Source: Mariprofundaceae bacterium
GTDB lineage: Bacteria; Pseudomonadota; Zetaproteobacteria; Mariprofundales; Mariprofundaceae
Reading direction: 5' to 3'
Assembly: GCA_030950875.1 (NCBI GenBank)
Contig: JAUZQS010000078.1
Location: 1-5,065 of the forward strand
DNA length: 5,065 nucleotides
Position numbers and translations under genes: made by a program. The notes beneath the pieces are model-generated. The model was not told the origin of the DNA. It ran no database searches and saw only the letters and a list, made by a program, of their open reading frames with translations. The number at the start of each line of letters is the position of its first letter. The first letter of the stretch is position 1. Below, piece by piece: positions 1 to 4,712 of this stretch.

Positions 1-2
1 TC

Positions 3-341
3 CAGAGTGTCTGTGAAGGTGATGGGCTTGAATTCGCATGTGCTATTGAAGAAGGCATGGTACTGAATTTGTGTGAACATCGGAATATGGTTGCAGAGTA
101 TGATAAACTCATAGCAGATCTTAATCAGAAGATGGGGAAAGCAAAACTACTGCTTGTCTGGAACTGTCTTTACCGTGCTCTGGAAGGTGCAGATGCTGAT
201 ATGAATCAACTGTTGGCTGAAAAAAGTAGTGCGCTTGCCAATCACATGGTCGGTTTTGATACTTATGGGGAGCAGTGGCAAGGAGTGCATATTAATCAGA
301 CGCTTGTGGCATTGGCTTTAGGTTCAGATAGTGAGCAATAA
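3..341 (+). CDS. FIST-domain sensor protein, C-terminal part (5' end outside window)
   Basis: The frame is open from the first complete codon at position 3 to TAA 339-341, giving about 112 residues; an ATG at 57 is internal, because sensible sequence continues upstream of it. The end reads VGFDTYGEQWQGVHINQT followed by an LALG strand. This matches the FIST_C ending, with its G-F-x-T-Y-G-E-Q and H-x-N-Q-T motifs, and a WNC motif further upstream fits the 'F-C' strand of the family. FIST proteins are cytoplasmic ligand-sensing proteins usually encoded beside signalling enzymes; the NosP subfamily binds haem and senses nitric oxide. The gene overlaps the downstream hybrid kinase by 11 nt, so the two are probably co-translated and the FIST protein probably modulates that kinase. 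Haem binding cannot be judged because the N-terminal part is missing. I am confident of the family and unsure of the ligand. Confidence 0.8.
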   Translation, partial: QSVCEGDGLEFACAIEEGMVLNLCEHRNMVAEYDKLIADLNQKMGKAKLLLVWNCLYRALEGADADMNQLLAEKSSALANHMVGFDTYGEQWQGVHINQTLVALALGSDSEQ

Positions 342-2466
342 TTCCACGAACGAGCAGCTGCAACAACAGCTTAGTGCGGCACAGGAAACCATTAAAGTAT
401 TAAGCAAACGCATGCGCCAACTTGAAATTAGCGATACGCAATCGCCCTTTCAAAAACAGCTACAGTCATATCAACAACGCATTGCCGAAAAGTCTGATGC
501 CCTAGAAAAGGCCAGAATTTGGTCAGAACTGATTATTCAAAGCTCGATGGATGCTATTGTACGAGTTGACCCCAATGGCGCTATTCAGTCATGGAACCCT
601 ATGGCTGAGCGAATATTTGGTTATAGCGAATTTGAAGTATTCGGGAAATTGGTCTAAGATACGATTCTTCCTAAGCGCTTACACGATGCTCATTTAAAAA
701 GTTTTTATCGTCATTTAAAGCGCGGTAGGGGAGCTTTGATGAATCGACGTATTGAGGGAATAGCTCAATGTAAAGATGGCTCTGAATTGCCCATCGAGTT
801 TATCGGCTCCGTTGTTAAGCAAGGTGATGTTTTAGCCTATGTATTGGTCTTGCGTGATATCAGCGAACGCAAAACTGCAGAAAAATCACTTCGAGATTCT
901 CATAATCATTTGGAAGAACTGGTTAAGGTGCGTACTCGCGAAGTTCGGCATCTGGCCGCAATTGTTGAAGCATCGCCTAATTTCATTGGCATGACTGACA
1001 TTCATGGCAATATCCAATATGTGAATCCCGCCGGCCGAAAAATGATTGGGCTGGCAGAGGATGCTTTACTTGAGTCGTTTGGTTTCAAGGATTTCCACAG
1101 CTCTAAAACCTGCCAATTGCTTGCAAAGAAAATATTTCCACAGGCCTTGGAACAAGGCATTGTAGAAACCGAATGCGAGTTTGTCTGCTTAGATAACACA
1201 AGTATTCCAACGTCCAGTGTATTCATGTCCTTGCCAAGCGAGCCTGGCGAGCCAGAACAATTGGCGGTGATTGCCCGTGATCTGCGCAATGAAATTACCT
1301 TACAGCAAAAGATGGAACATATGGACAGGCTTGAGTCACTCGGTGTGTTGGCTGGCGGCATTGCCCATGACTTCAATAATATTTTGACCGCTATTATTGG
1401 TAACGCAGATCTTGCAACCCGCAAACTCGATGCTTATTCACCGGCAAAGAGTCATTTGGAGTCTATCAAACAATCGGGTTTACAAGCTGCCAATCTTTGC
1501 AAACAGATGCTCGCTTACTCAGGAAAGGGCGCTTTTATCATTCAGCCCCTTGATTTGTCGCATCTCATTAGTGAAATGACGTCGTTACTGGAAGTCTCAA
1601 TAGATAAAAATGTCATATTAAACTTTAACCTAGATGAAGCATTGCCTGCAGTTGATGGAGACATCACCCAAATACAACAAATTATTATGAATTTAGTCAT
1701 CAATGCTTCTGAGGCAATGGATAAGTCTGGTGGTACAATTGGCATCACAACAGGCGTGATGCAAGTGGATCAAGGATACTTGGCGAATTCTTTACATAAG
1801 GACGATATTTCAACGGGTGACTTTATTTATATGGAAGTTTCCGATTCGGGTTGCGGTATGAACCTAGATACCCAGAAGAAAATGTTTGACCCTTTCTTTA
1901 CCACTAAATTCACAGGTAGAGGGCTAGGCATGAGTGCTGTCCTTGGTATTGTTAATGGACATAACGGCGTGCTGAATGTGTATTCTGAATGTGATAAAGG
2001 CACAACTTTTAAAATTGCACTGCCTGTGTCTTCATCCGCAAATGTAGCAGTAACTGAACAGCTTGATGTGCCAAAAAACATTAAAAAGTGTTCAGGCACA
2101 GTGCTTGTTATTGATGATGAAGAAAGCATTCGTAATATCGCTTGTCTATTGCTTGAGGATATGGGCTTTAGCGTTGTAACAGCAGTGGATGGTAAACACG
2201 GCCTTGAAGTATTTCGAGAGTACCAGAAAAAATTGGTTGGTGTTATCCTAGATATGACTATGCCGAATATGAATGGTGAAGATTGTTTTCATGCACTACG
2301 AAATATCGCACCGAATGTGCAAGTTATTTTATCATCTGGCTATAGTGAAGAGGATGCAACCAGTTGTTTTCAGGGAAAAGGGCTGGCTGGGTTTATACAA
2401 AAACCATATCAACTTCATGACTTTCAGAAAATTATCGAGAAGAGTTTTAGCCCCCATTATTCATAA
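331..2466 (+). pseudogene. Hybrid PAS histidine kinase/response regulator, interrupted by an in-frame TAA
   Basis: One frame from GTG 331 to TAA 2464-2466 (711 codons) is broken only by TAA 655-657 at codon 109. The GTG follows AGG (320-322) by 8 nt and overlaps the FIST gene. Domains, in uninterrupted numbering: coiled coil about 8-60; PAS1 about 61-178, ending RDISERK; a helical linker; PAS2 about 209-320; HisKA with GIAHDFNN and phospho-acceptor His346; HATPase with N-box N454/N458, DSGCGM from D505, FDPFF from 519 and GRGLGM from 529; receiver with D595/D596, phospho-acceptor D641 and K691. All catalytic residues are present. It would autophosphorylate in response to a PAS or FIST-protein signal and relay phosphate to its own receiver, then perhaps to an unseen Hpt protein. 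There is no DNA-binding output domain and no membrane segment, so it is probably cytoplasmic. The stop falls after GYSEFEVFGKLV in PAS1, and normal PAS sequence (DTILPKRLHDAH) follows in the same frame. It is either a nonsense allele, a sequencing error, or a gene now expressed as two pieces. Confidence 0.8.
739..2466 (+). CDS. Possible restart product: kinase-receiver protein lacking most of PAS1
   Basis: If the TAA at 655-657 is real, the downstream part could still be made. ATG 739-741 is preceded by AGGGGAG (727-733) with a 5-nt gap, a good ribosome binding site, and TTG 736 is a weaker alternative. The 575-residue product would begin with the last strands of PAS1 and keep the linker, PAS2, the HisKA His (residue 210 here), the whole ATPase domain and the receiver. 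It could therefore be catalytically complete but blind to whatever PAS1 senses. Whether it is translated is inference: the AGGGGAG also simply encodes the Arg-Gly turn of the PAS domain. Confidence 0.45.
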   Translation: MNRRIEGIAQCKDGSELPIEFIGSVVKQGDVLAYVLVLRDISERKTAEKSLRDSHNHLEELVKVRTREVRHLAAIVEASPNFIGMTDIHGNIQYVNPAGRKMIGLAEDALLESFGFKDFHSSKTCQLLAKKIFPQALEQGIVETECEFVCLDNTSIPTSSVFMSLPSEPGEPEQLAVIARDLRNEITLQQKMEHMDRLESLGVLAGGIAHDFNNILTAIIGNADLATRKLDAYSPAKSHLESIKQSGLQAANLCKQMLAYSGKGAFIIQPLDLSHLISEMTSLLEVSIDKNVILNFNLDEALPAVDGDITQIQQIIMNLVINASEAMDKSGGTIGITTGVMQVDQGYLANSLHKDDISTGDFIYMEVSDSGCGMNLDTQKKMFDPFFTTKFTGRGLGMSAVLGIVNGHNGVLNVYSECDKGTTFKIALPVSSSANVAVTEQLDVPKNIKKCSGTVLVIDDEESIRNIACLLLEDMGFSVVTAVDGKHGLEVFREYQKKLVGVILDMTMPNMNGEDCFHALRNIAPNVQVILSSGYSEEDATSCFQGKGLAGFIQKPYQLHDFQKIIEKSFSPHYS

Positions 2467-2492
2467 ATCCCTCAGGGAATACTCTCTTGTTG

Positions 2493-2526
2493 CGCAATTC
2501 ACCTGGTCGATGTGATGATTGCGTTT
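2493..2526 (+). terminator. Weak hairpin after the kinase gene
   Basis: CGCAAT (2493-2498) pairs with ATTGCG (2518-2523), with a further CAC/GTG pairing inside and a TTT following. It lies between the convergent kinase and mazG-DUF3467 units and could end transcription of the kinase. The stem is short and the T-run minimal, so this is tentative. The rest of the 85-bp convergent gap shows only a small TCCCT-C-AGGGA inverted repeat (2468-2478). Confidence 0.22.
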
Positions 2527-2551
2527 AACCCAAAATTGGACATTGTTGGAC

Positions 2552-2860
2552 TTAATGACGAATGGTATCTGAAGGAATTATAGGGTTAATCTGAGCAATT
2601 TCACCAAAGTTGGATTCATAGTTATGAATATTTTCCTGTAATGCCGCAACAATACGCTTGGCATGTGTAGGAGAAATAATCACCCGTGCATTCACTACTG
2701 CCGCAGGCTGAGATGCAAGAATAAAATCCAAAATAAATTCTTCCTGTGTATGCGTAGCAAACATCTGGTTGGCATAAACACCACGTTGTACCTCTGGAGG
2801 CACCTGAATTTTCAATTCTTGTGTTGTTGTAGCTTCTTGCGACTCTTTTTTATCAATCAT
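2552..2860 (-). CDS. DUF3467 family protein
   Basis: A small protein of 102 residues. After a charged, Thr-rich N-terminus it carries the compact DUF3467 signature: IQVPPEVQRGVYANQM, then HTQEEFILDF, then a strand-rich AAVVNARVIISPTHAKRIVAAL and a C-terminal helix ENIHNYESNFG. The molecular function of the family is unknown to me. I chose ATG 2860-2858 over two upstream ATGs (2905, 2887) because GGAG sits 5 nt before it. That start also overlaps the mazG stop by 8 nt, a typical coupled start; the upstream ATGs would overlap mazG much more deeply. Tight coupling suggests co-production with MazG and perhaps a shared housekeeping role, but that is inference. Confidence 0.85.
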   Translation of the reverse strand: MIDKKESQEATTTQELKIQVPPEVQRGVYANQMFATHTQEEFILDFILASQPAAVVNARVIISPTHAKRIVAALQENIHNYESNFGEIAQINPIIPSDTIRH

Positions 2861-3656
2861 CTCTGCTCCGGAGTTCTTTTTTGGCATCTTCGTAAAATTG
2901 CTCAAGCGTTGCTGTATCCATATCTTTTAACGAACGGTTCTGGCTCTCAGCAAGCCCTTCCATACCGCGAAAGCGTTTGGAAAATTTACGGTTGGTACTC
3001 ATCAAACATAACTCAGAATCCAAGCCAAGCTTGCGTGCGAGATTTACCAAAGTAAAAAATACATCACCAAACTCATCTTCAAGCCGTGATAACGGTGCAT
3101 TGGATTGAATCTCAAACTCCAACTCATCCATTTCCTCGCGCATTTTTTGCATAATATCACTTGCCTTCACCCAGTCAAAACCAATCCGTGCTGCACGGTC
3201 TTGTTGTTTTTGTGCATATTTAAGGGCAGGGAGTGGCGGGATGCCATCCATCAGACTTTTACGCTCATGATGTTCGCTATCTTTGAGTGACTCCCATTGC
3301 TCATTCAAATCAGATGGTGTCGCATCACCAAAGACATGTGGGTGCCTGTAGATCATTTTTGCAACCAAAGCTTCAACAATATCATCCCAATTAAATTTTT
3401 TCTCTTCTTCTGCAATACAAGCGTAAAAAGAAATTTGTAATAAAAGGTCACCAAGCTCTTGAAGTAGGGGATTCCAGTCTCCCTGCTTGGATACAATATC
3501 AATCGCTTCTAAGACCTCATGCGTTTCTTCTAGCGTATAACGCTTCAAACTTTCAATCGTTTGCGCTTGATCCCAGGAACACTCTTTGCGTAGTACATTC
3601 ATAAGCTTGTATAACTTATCGAAATTATTGGTTATATGTATAATTCTATCAGGCAT
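2853..3656 (-). CDS. mazG: Nucleoside triphosphate pyrophosphohydrolase MazG
   Basis: MazG hydrolyses nucleoside triphosphates to monophosphates and pyrophosphate, cleaning up aberrant or surplus NTPs; in E. coli it also affects (p)ppGpp levels during starvation. The 267-residue product matches the E. coli length of about 263. Two all-alpha MazG domains are visible. The first has W28D, the metal-binding E43-E44-x-x-E47 and E67-x-x-D70 pairs, and R104-HPHVF. The second has E174-E175-x-x-E178 and E195-x-x-D198, followed by the family's FSKRF segment. The start at ATG 3656 is preceded by AAAGG about 7 nt upstream; Met19 is a less likely alternative. It is the first gene of an operon with the DUF3467 gene and reads toward the kinase. 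It looks intact and chromosomal in character, unlike the damaged genes on the other side of the 3657-3896 gap. Confidence 0.95.
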   Translation of the reverse strand: MPDRIIHITNNFDKLYKLMNVLRKECSWDQAQTIESLKRYTLEETHEVLEAIDIVSKQGDWNPLLQELGDLLLQISFYACIAEEEKKFNWDDIVEALVAKMIYRHPHVFGDATPSDLNEQWESLKDSEHHERKSLMDGIPPLPALKYAQKQQDRAARIGFDWVKASDIMQKMREEMDELEFEIQSNAPLSRLEDEFGDVFFTLVNLARKLGLDSELCLMSTNRKFSKRFRGMEGLAESQNRSLKDMDTATLEQFYEDAKKELRSRDD

Positions 3657-3681
3657 TTTTAGACCTTTTAATATTTAGCAG

Positions 3682-3732
3682 CATATAAGCAAGTAACATA
3701 TTCCTGTGAAACATATAAGCAAGTAACATATT
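3682..3732. repeat. Two identical 21-bp direct repeats, period 30 bp, upstream of mazG
   Basis: The stretch 3682-3702 recurs exactly at 3712-3732 (starts CATATAAGC, ends ACATATT), separated by nine unrelated bases. A shorter echo, AAGTAA, follows at 3736-3741. The repeats lie 26-76 bp upstream of the mazG start. A 30-bp period is close to three helical turns, so a protein could bind both copies on the same face of the DNA. They may also arise from a simple duplication. Confidence 0.85.
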
Positions 3733-3754
3733 ACCAAGTAATGCTTAACCATTG

Positions 3755-3785
3755 ATTATATAATGAACTTTAACACAAAGTCTAA
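3755..3785 (-). promoter_or_regulatory. Candidate promoter for mazG-DUF3467
   Basis: On the - strand, TTAGAC (3785-3780) and TATATA (3762-3757), with TATAAT overlapping at 3760-3755, are 17 bp apart and resemble -35 and -10 boxes. Transcription from here would run through both 21-bp repeats before mazG. The region is very AT-rich, so chance matches are likely. Alternative weak boxes lie inside each repeat (TTGCTT with a downstream TATGTT). Confidence 0.3.
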
Positions 3786-3803
3786 TATGTGCTATTTTAT
3801 ATA

Positions 3804-3831
3804 ACTTTACATAATATCCATTATGCGACGT
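3804..3831 (-). other. dif: dif-like XerC/XerD recombination site
   Basis: Read on the - strand, this is an 11-bp arm ACGTCGCATAA, a 6-bp centre TGGATA and an 11-bp arm TTATGTAAAGT. The E. coli dif arms are GGTGCGCATAA and TTATGTTAAAT around TGTATA. The match is 7/11, 5/6 and 9/11, or 21 of 28, and includes the fully conserved inner CGCATAA and TTATGT blocks. Such sites let XerC and XerD resolve chromosome dimers at the terminus, and related sites are used by integrating phages and mobile elements. It lies outside genes, upstream of mazG, exactly where housekeeping genes give way to toxin-antitoxin remnants. It could be the chromosomal dif itself, a dif copy left by an Xer-using element, or a chance match helped by AT-richness. 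Confidence 0.6.
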
Positions 3832-3896
3832 TGTAAAATTTGATAAATTAAGGGACTTATAAACGCAACGCTAGAGAACCAAAAAATATTTTTCTT

Positions 3897-4235
3897 TTAG
3901 GTATAAAAAAAAGCGGCTAAAAAGCCGCTTATTGTAGAAATTCTAATATTGTTTTTTTCATCATCAATCGATAGTGGCCATTGCCTTGCCTGGTGCATAA
4001 CTCTTACAATATATATTGTGTTTCTCTTAATTGAGTAAACTATCGTGTACTCTGTTTTCAGAACAACCTTTTCCATTGTTCCTTTGACTTTACCCTCTCT
4101 ACCCATCTTTGGAAAGGTGGCTAGTTCTTTTCCTGCTAATCGAACCCGATCAATAATTGCATTAGCTGCTTTTGGGTTATCCTTATATATTTCACTATGC
4201 AGAGAACTTAAATCACCCTTTGTAAGTATTGACCA
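3897..4235 (-). pseudogene. ParE/RelE-superfamily toxin, start lost and 3' end frameshifted
   Basis: The frame gives KWSILTKGDLSSLHSEIY, DNPKAANAIIDRV, LATFPKMGREGKVKGT, then TEYTIVYSIKRNTIYIVRV and MHQARQWP. This is the order of a ParE-type mRNA-interferase/gyrase-toxin fold: W-x-x-x-A/x-x-D-L, D-N-P-x-A-A, F-P-x-x-G-R-x-G, a Y-x-I-x-Y strand and a final R-V-x-H-x-A-R-x-W-P. It overlaps the antitoxin gene in the usual antitoxin-toxin order. However, a TAG (4241-4239) precedes the first Lys and no ATG, GTG or TTG lies in frame until ATG 4106, which would drop the whole first helical half. At the 3' end the frame runs through the terminator to 3897. With one A fewer in the A7 run (3958-3952) it would end at TAA 3931-3929, giving about 101 residues, which is normal for ParE. 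It is probably a dead toxin; use of a non-standard start (ATA 4229, CTG 4202) is possible but unlikely. Confidence 0.75.
3905..3930 (-). terminator. Rho-independent terminator for the TA remnants
   Basis: On the - strand AAGCGGCT (3930-3923) and AGCCGCTT (3918-3911) form a perfect 8-bp GC-rich stem with a TTTT loop, followed at once by a run of T residues (to 3905). This is a textbook intrinsic terminator for leftward transcription out of the antitoxin-toxin pair. The + strand has no T-run, so it acts in one direction only. Confidence 0.88.
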
Positions 4236-4468
4236 TTTCTAGCCTTTAGCTCTTCGCAAAAAGAATCTATATCATCACTTGAAACTGTTCTTCCAGCTTC
4301 AATATCAGCCAAACCAGCAAGCACCTCTTTTTCCTTCCATGCTTCATACGCTAGTTTTGTTTTTAATGCTTCACTAATAATCTCGGCACGGCTTTTGTGC
4401 AATCCCTGTGCCATATCATCAAGTAAGCTATAATCATCATCATTTAACTTAACCGATACACTGTGCAT
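4208..4468 (-). CDS. Ribbon-helix-helix (CopG/ParD-like) antitoxin
   Basis: The protein has 86 residues. The N-terminus HSVSVKLNDDDYSLLDDMA, then KSRAEIISEAL, is a ribbon-helix-helix DNA-binding module: a beta strand with alternating residues, helix A, a turn, and helix B with the typical S-R-A/S-E-I-I. The acidic C-terminal part (LADIEAGRTVSSDDIDSFCEEL) is the toxin-binding tail seen in ParD-type antitoxins. I chose ATG 4468 because GAGGTG lies 6 nt upstream and the RHH strand begins directly after it; an ATG at 4492 would add eight residues but has no good ribosome site. It probably represses its own promoter and once neutralised the ParE-type toxin whose frame starts inside its 3' end. Its last residues (NGQYLQRVI) may be altered by the same deletion that removed the toxin start. 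Confidence 0.82.
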   Translation of the reverse strand: MHSVSVKLNDDDYSLLDDMAQGLHKSRAEIISEALKTKLAYEAWKEKEVLAGLADIEAGRTVSSDDIDSFCEELKARNGQYLQRVI

Positions 4469-4487
4469 ATCTTTCACCTCTTCCGAT

Positions 4488-4515
4488 AACATAGCGGCTA
4501 TGCCTTCCAGTGCAA
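4488..4515 (-). promoter_or_regulatory. Candidate promoter and operator of the RHH antitoxin
   Basis: On the - strand TTGCAC (4515-4510) and TATGTT (4493-4488) are separated by 16 bp. A perfect inverted repeat ATAGC-G-GCTAT (4491-4501) overlaps the -10 box. RHH antitoxins bind short inverted repeats over their own promoter, so this is a natural operator candidate. The boxes match consensus only modestly. Confidence 0.35.
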
Positions 4516-4539
4516 CTGATTAGGCTTTTCAAGTTTCAT
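4498..4539 (-). pseudogene. 13-codon stub after the Phd/RelB-like antitoxin
   Basis: ATG 4539-4537 overlaps the stop codon of the upstream antitoxin as ATGA, the usual sign of a coupled second gene. The frame reads MKLEKPNQLHWKA and then hits TAG 4500-4498. It resembles the start of small tetratricopeptide-type hypothetical proteins that begin with a similar 'MKLEKPN..H' segment, but this comparison is from memory and the piece is very short. It probably marks a second gene of the module cut off at the junction with the RHH antitoxin module. Confidence 0.35.
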
Positions 4540-4712
4540 TTTTTAGACAGTCGTTTGCGCACAACTGCTAAACTTCTTTTTGGTTCTTTTTTGCGCCCCA
4601 CTGCAATCAGCCCATCTATAAAATCCTCAAATGCTGTCCCGTATTTTTTTAAGTCAACAACCGCCGCTTTTTTATGTCCCTTTTCATCAACTACAAAATC
4701 AATACCTTGCAT
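4536..4712 (-). CDS. Phd/RelB-like antitoxin, apparently without toxin
   Basis: A 58-residue basic protein. It opens MQGIDFVVDEKGHKKAAVVDLKKY, a beta-hairpin 'V-x-D-E-x-G-x-K-x-A-V-V-x-L-x-x-Y' typical of Phd/YefM/RelB-like antitoxins, followed by a helix (EDFIDGLIAVGRKKE) and a Lys/Arg-rich tail ending RKRLSKK. I chose ATG 4712 because GGGAG sits 6 nt before it; an upstream in-frame start at 4751 would add residues that belong to the overlapping transposase region. Members of this type normally sit directly before a RelE/ParE toxin gene. Here the next frame is only a 13-codon stub and then an unrelated antitoxin, so it is orphaned. Family assignment is by motif shape only. Confidence 0.65.
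   Translation of the reverse strand: MQGIDFVVDEKGHKKAAVVDLKKYGTAFEDFIDGLIAVGRKKEPKRSLAVVRKRLSKK

Larger units (their letters stand above)
3657..3896. other. AT-rich intergenic region between mazG and the TA remnants
   Basis: No coding frame of interest is visible. It holds the mazG leader with its 21-bp repeats, the candidate promoter and the dif-like site. About 65 bp of AT-rich DNA follow, with a palindromic A/T stretch (AAAAATATTTTT, 3882-3893). The high AT content contrasts with the mazG coding region. Confidence 0.7.

Noticed and set aside
1002..1424. 140-codon open frame on the - strand inside the kinase gene
   Set aside because: It lies wholly antisense to conserved PAS2/HisKA coding sequence, has no recognisable domain and is best explained as a shadow frame.
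1792..1814. Second dif-like half site (CTTTACATAAGG) inside the kinase gene
   Set aside because: Only one arm matches; no opposite arm at the right spacing, and it is in coding sequence.
2663..3055. 130-codon + strand frame across the mazG-DUF3467 junction
   Set aside because: Cys/His/Phe-rich translation with no motifs, antisense to two clearly conserved genes.
3882..3893. AAAAATATTTTT palindrome
   Set aside because: Low-complexity A/T sequence; symmetry of this kind is expected by chance here.
4208..4226. Programmed frameshift from the antitoxin, or from ATG 4236 at GGG-TGA, into the toxin frame
   Set aside because: ATG 4236 with a +1 shift at TGA would give a readable product, but it would lose the family Trp and there is no internal Shine-Dalgarno or classical slippery heptamer. 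Decay is simpler.
4045..4242. + strand frame opposite the toxin and antitoxin
   Set aside because: No motif or ribosome site; the opposite strand carries a full ParE-type motif series.
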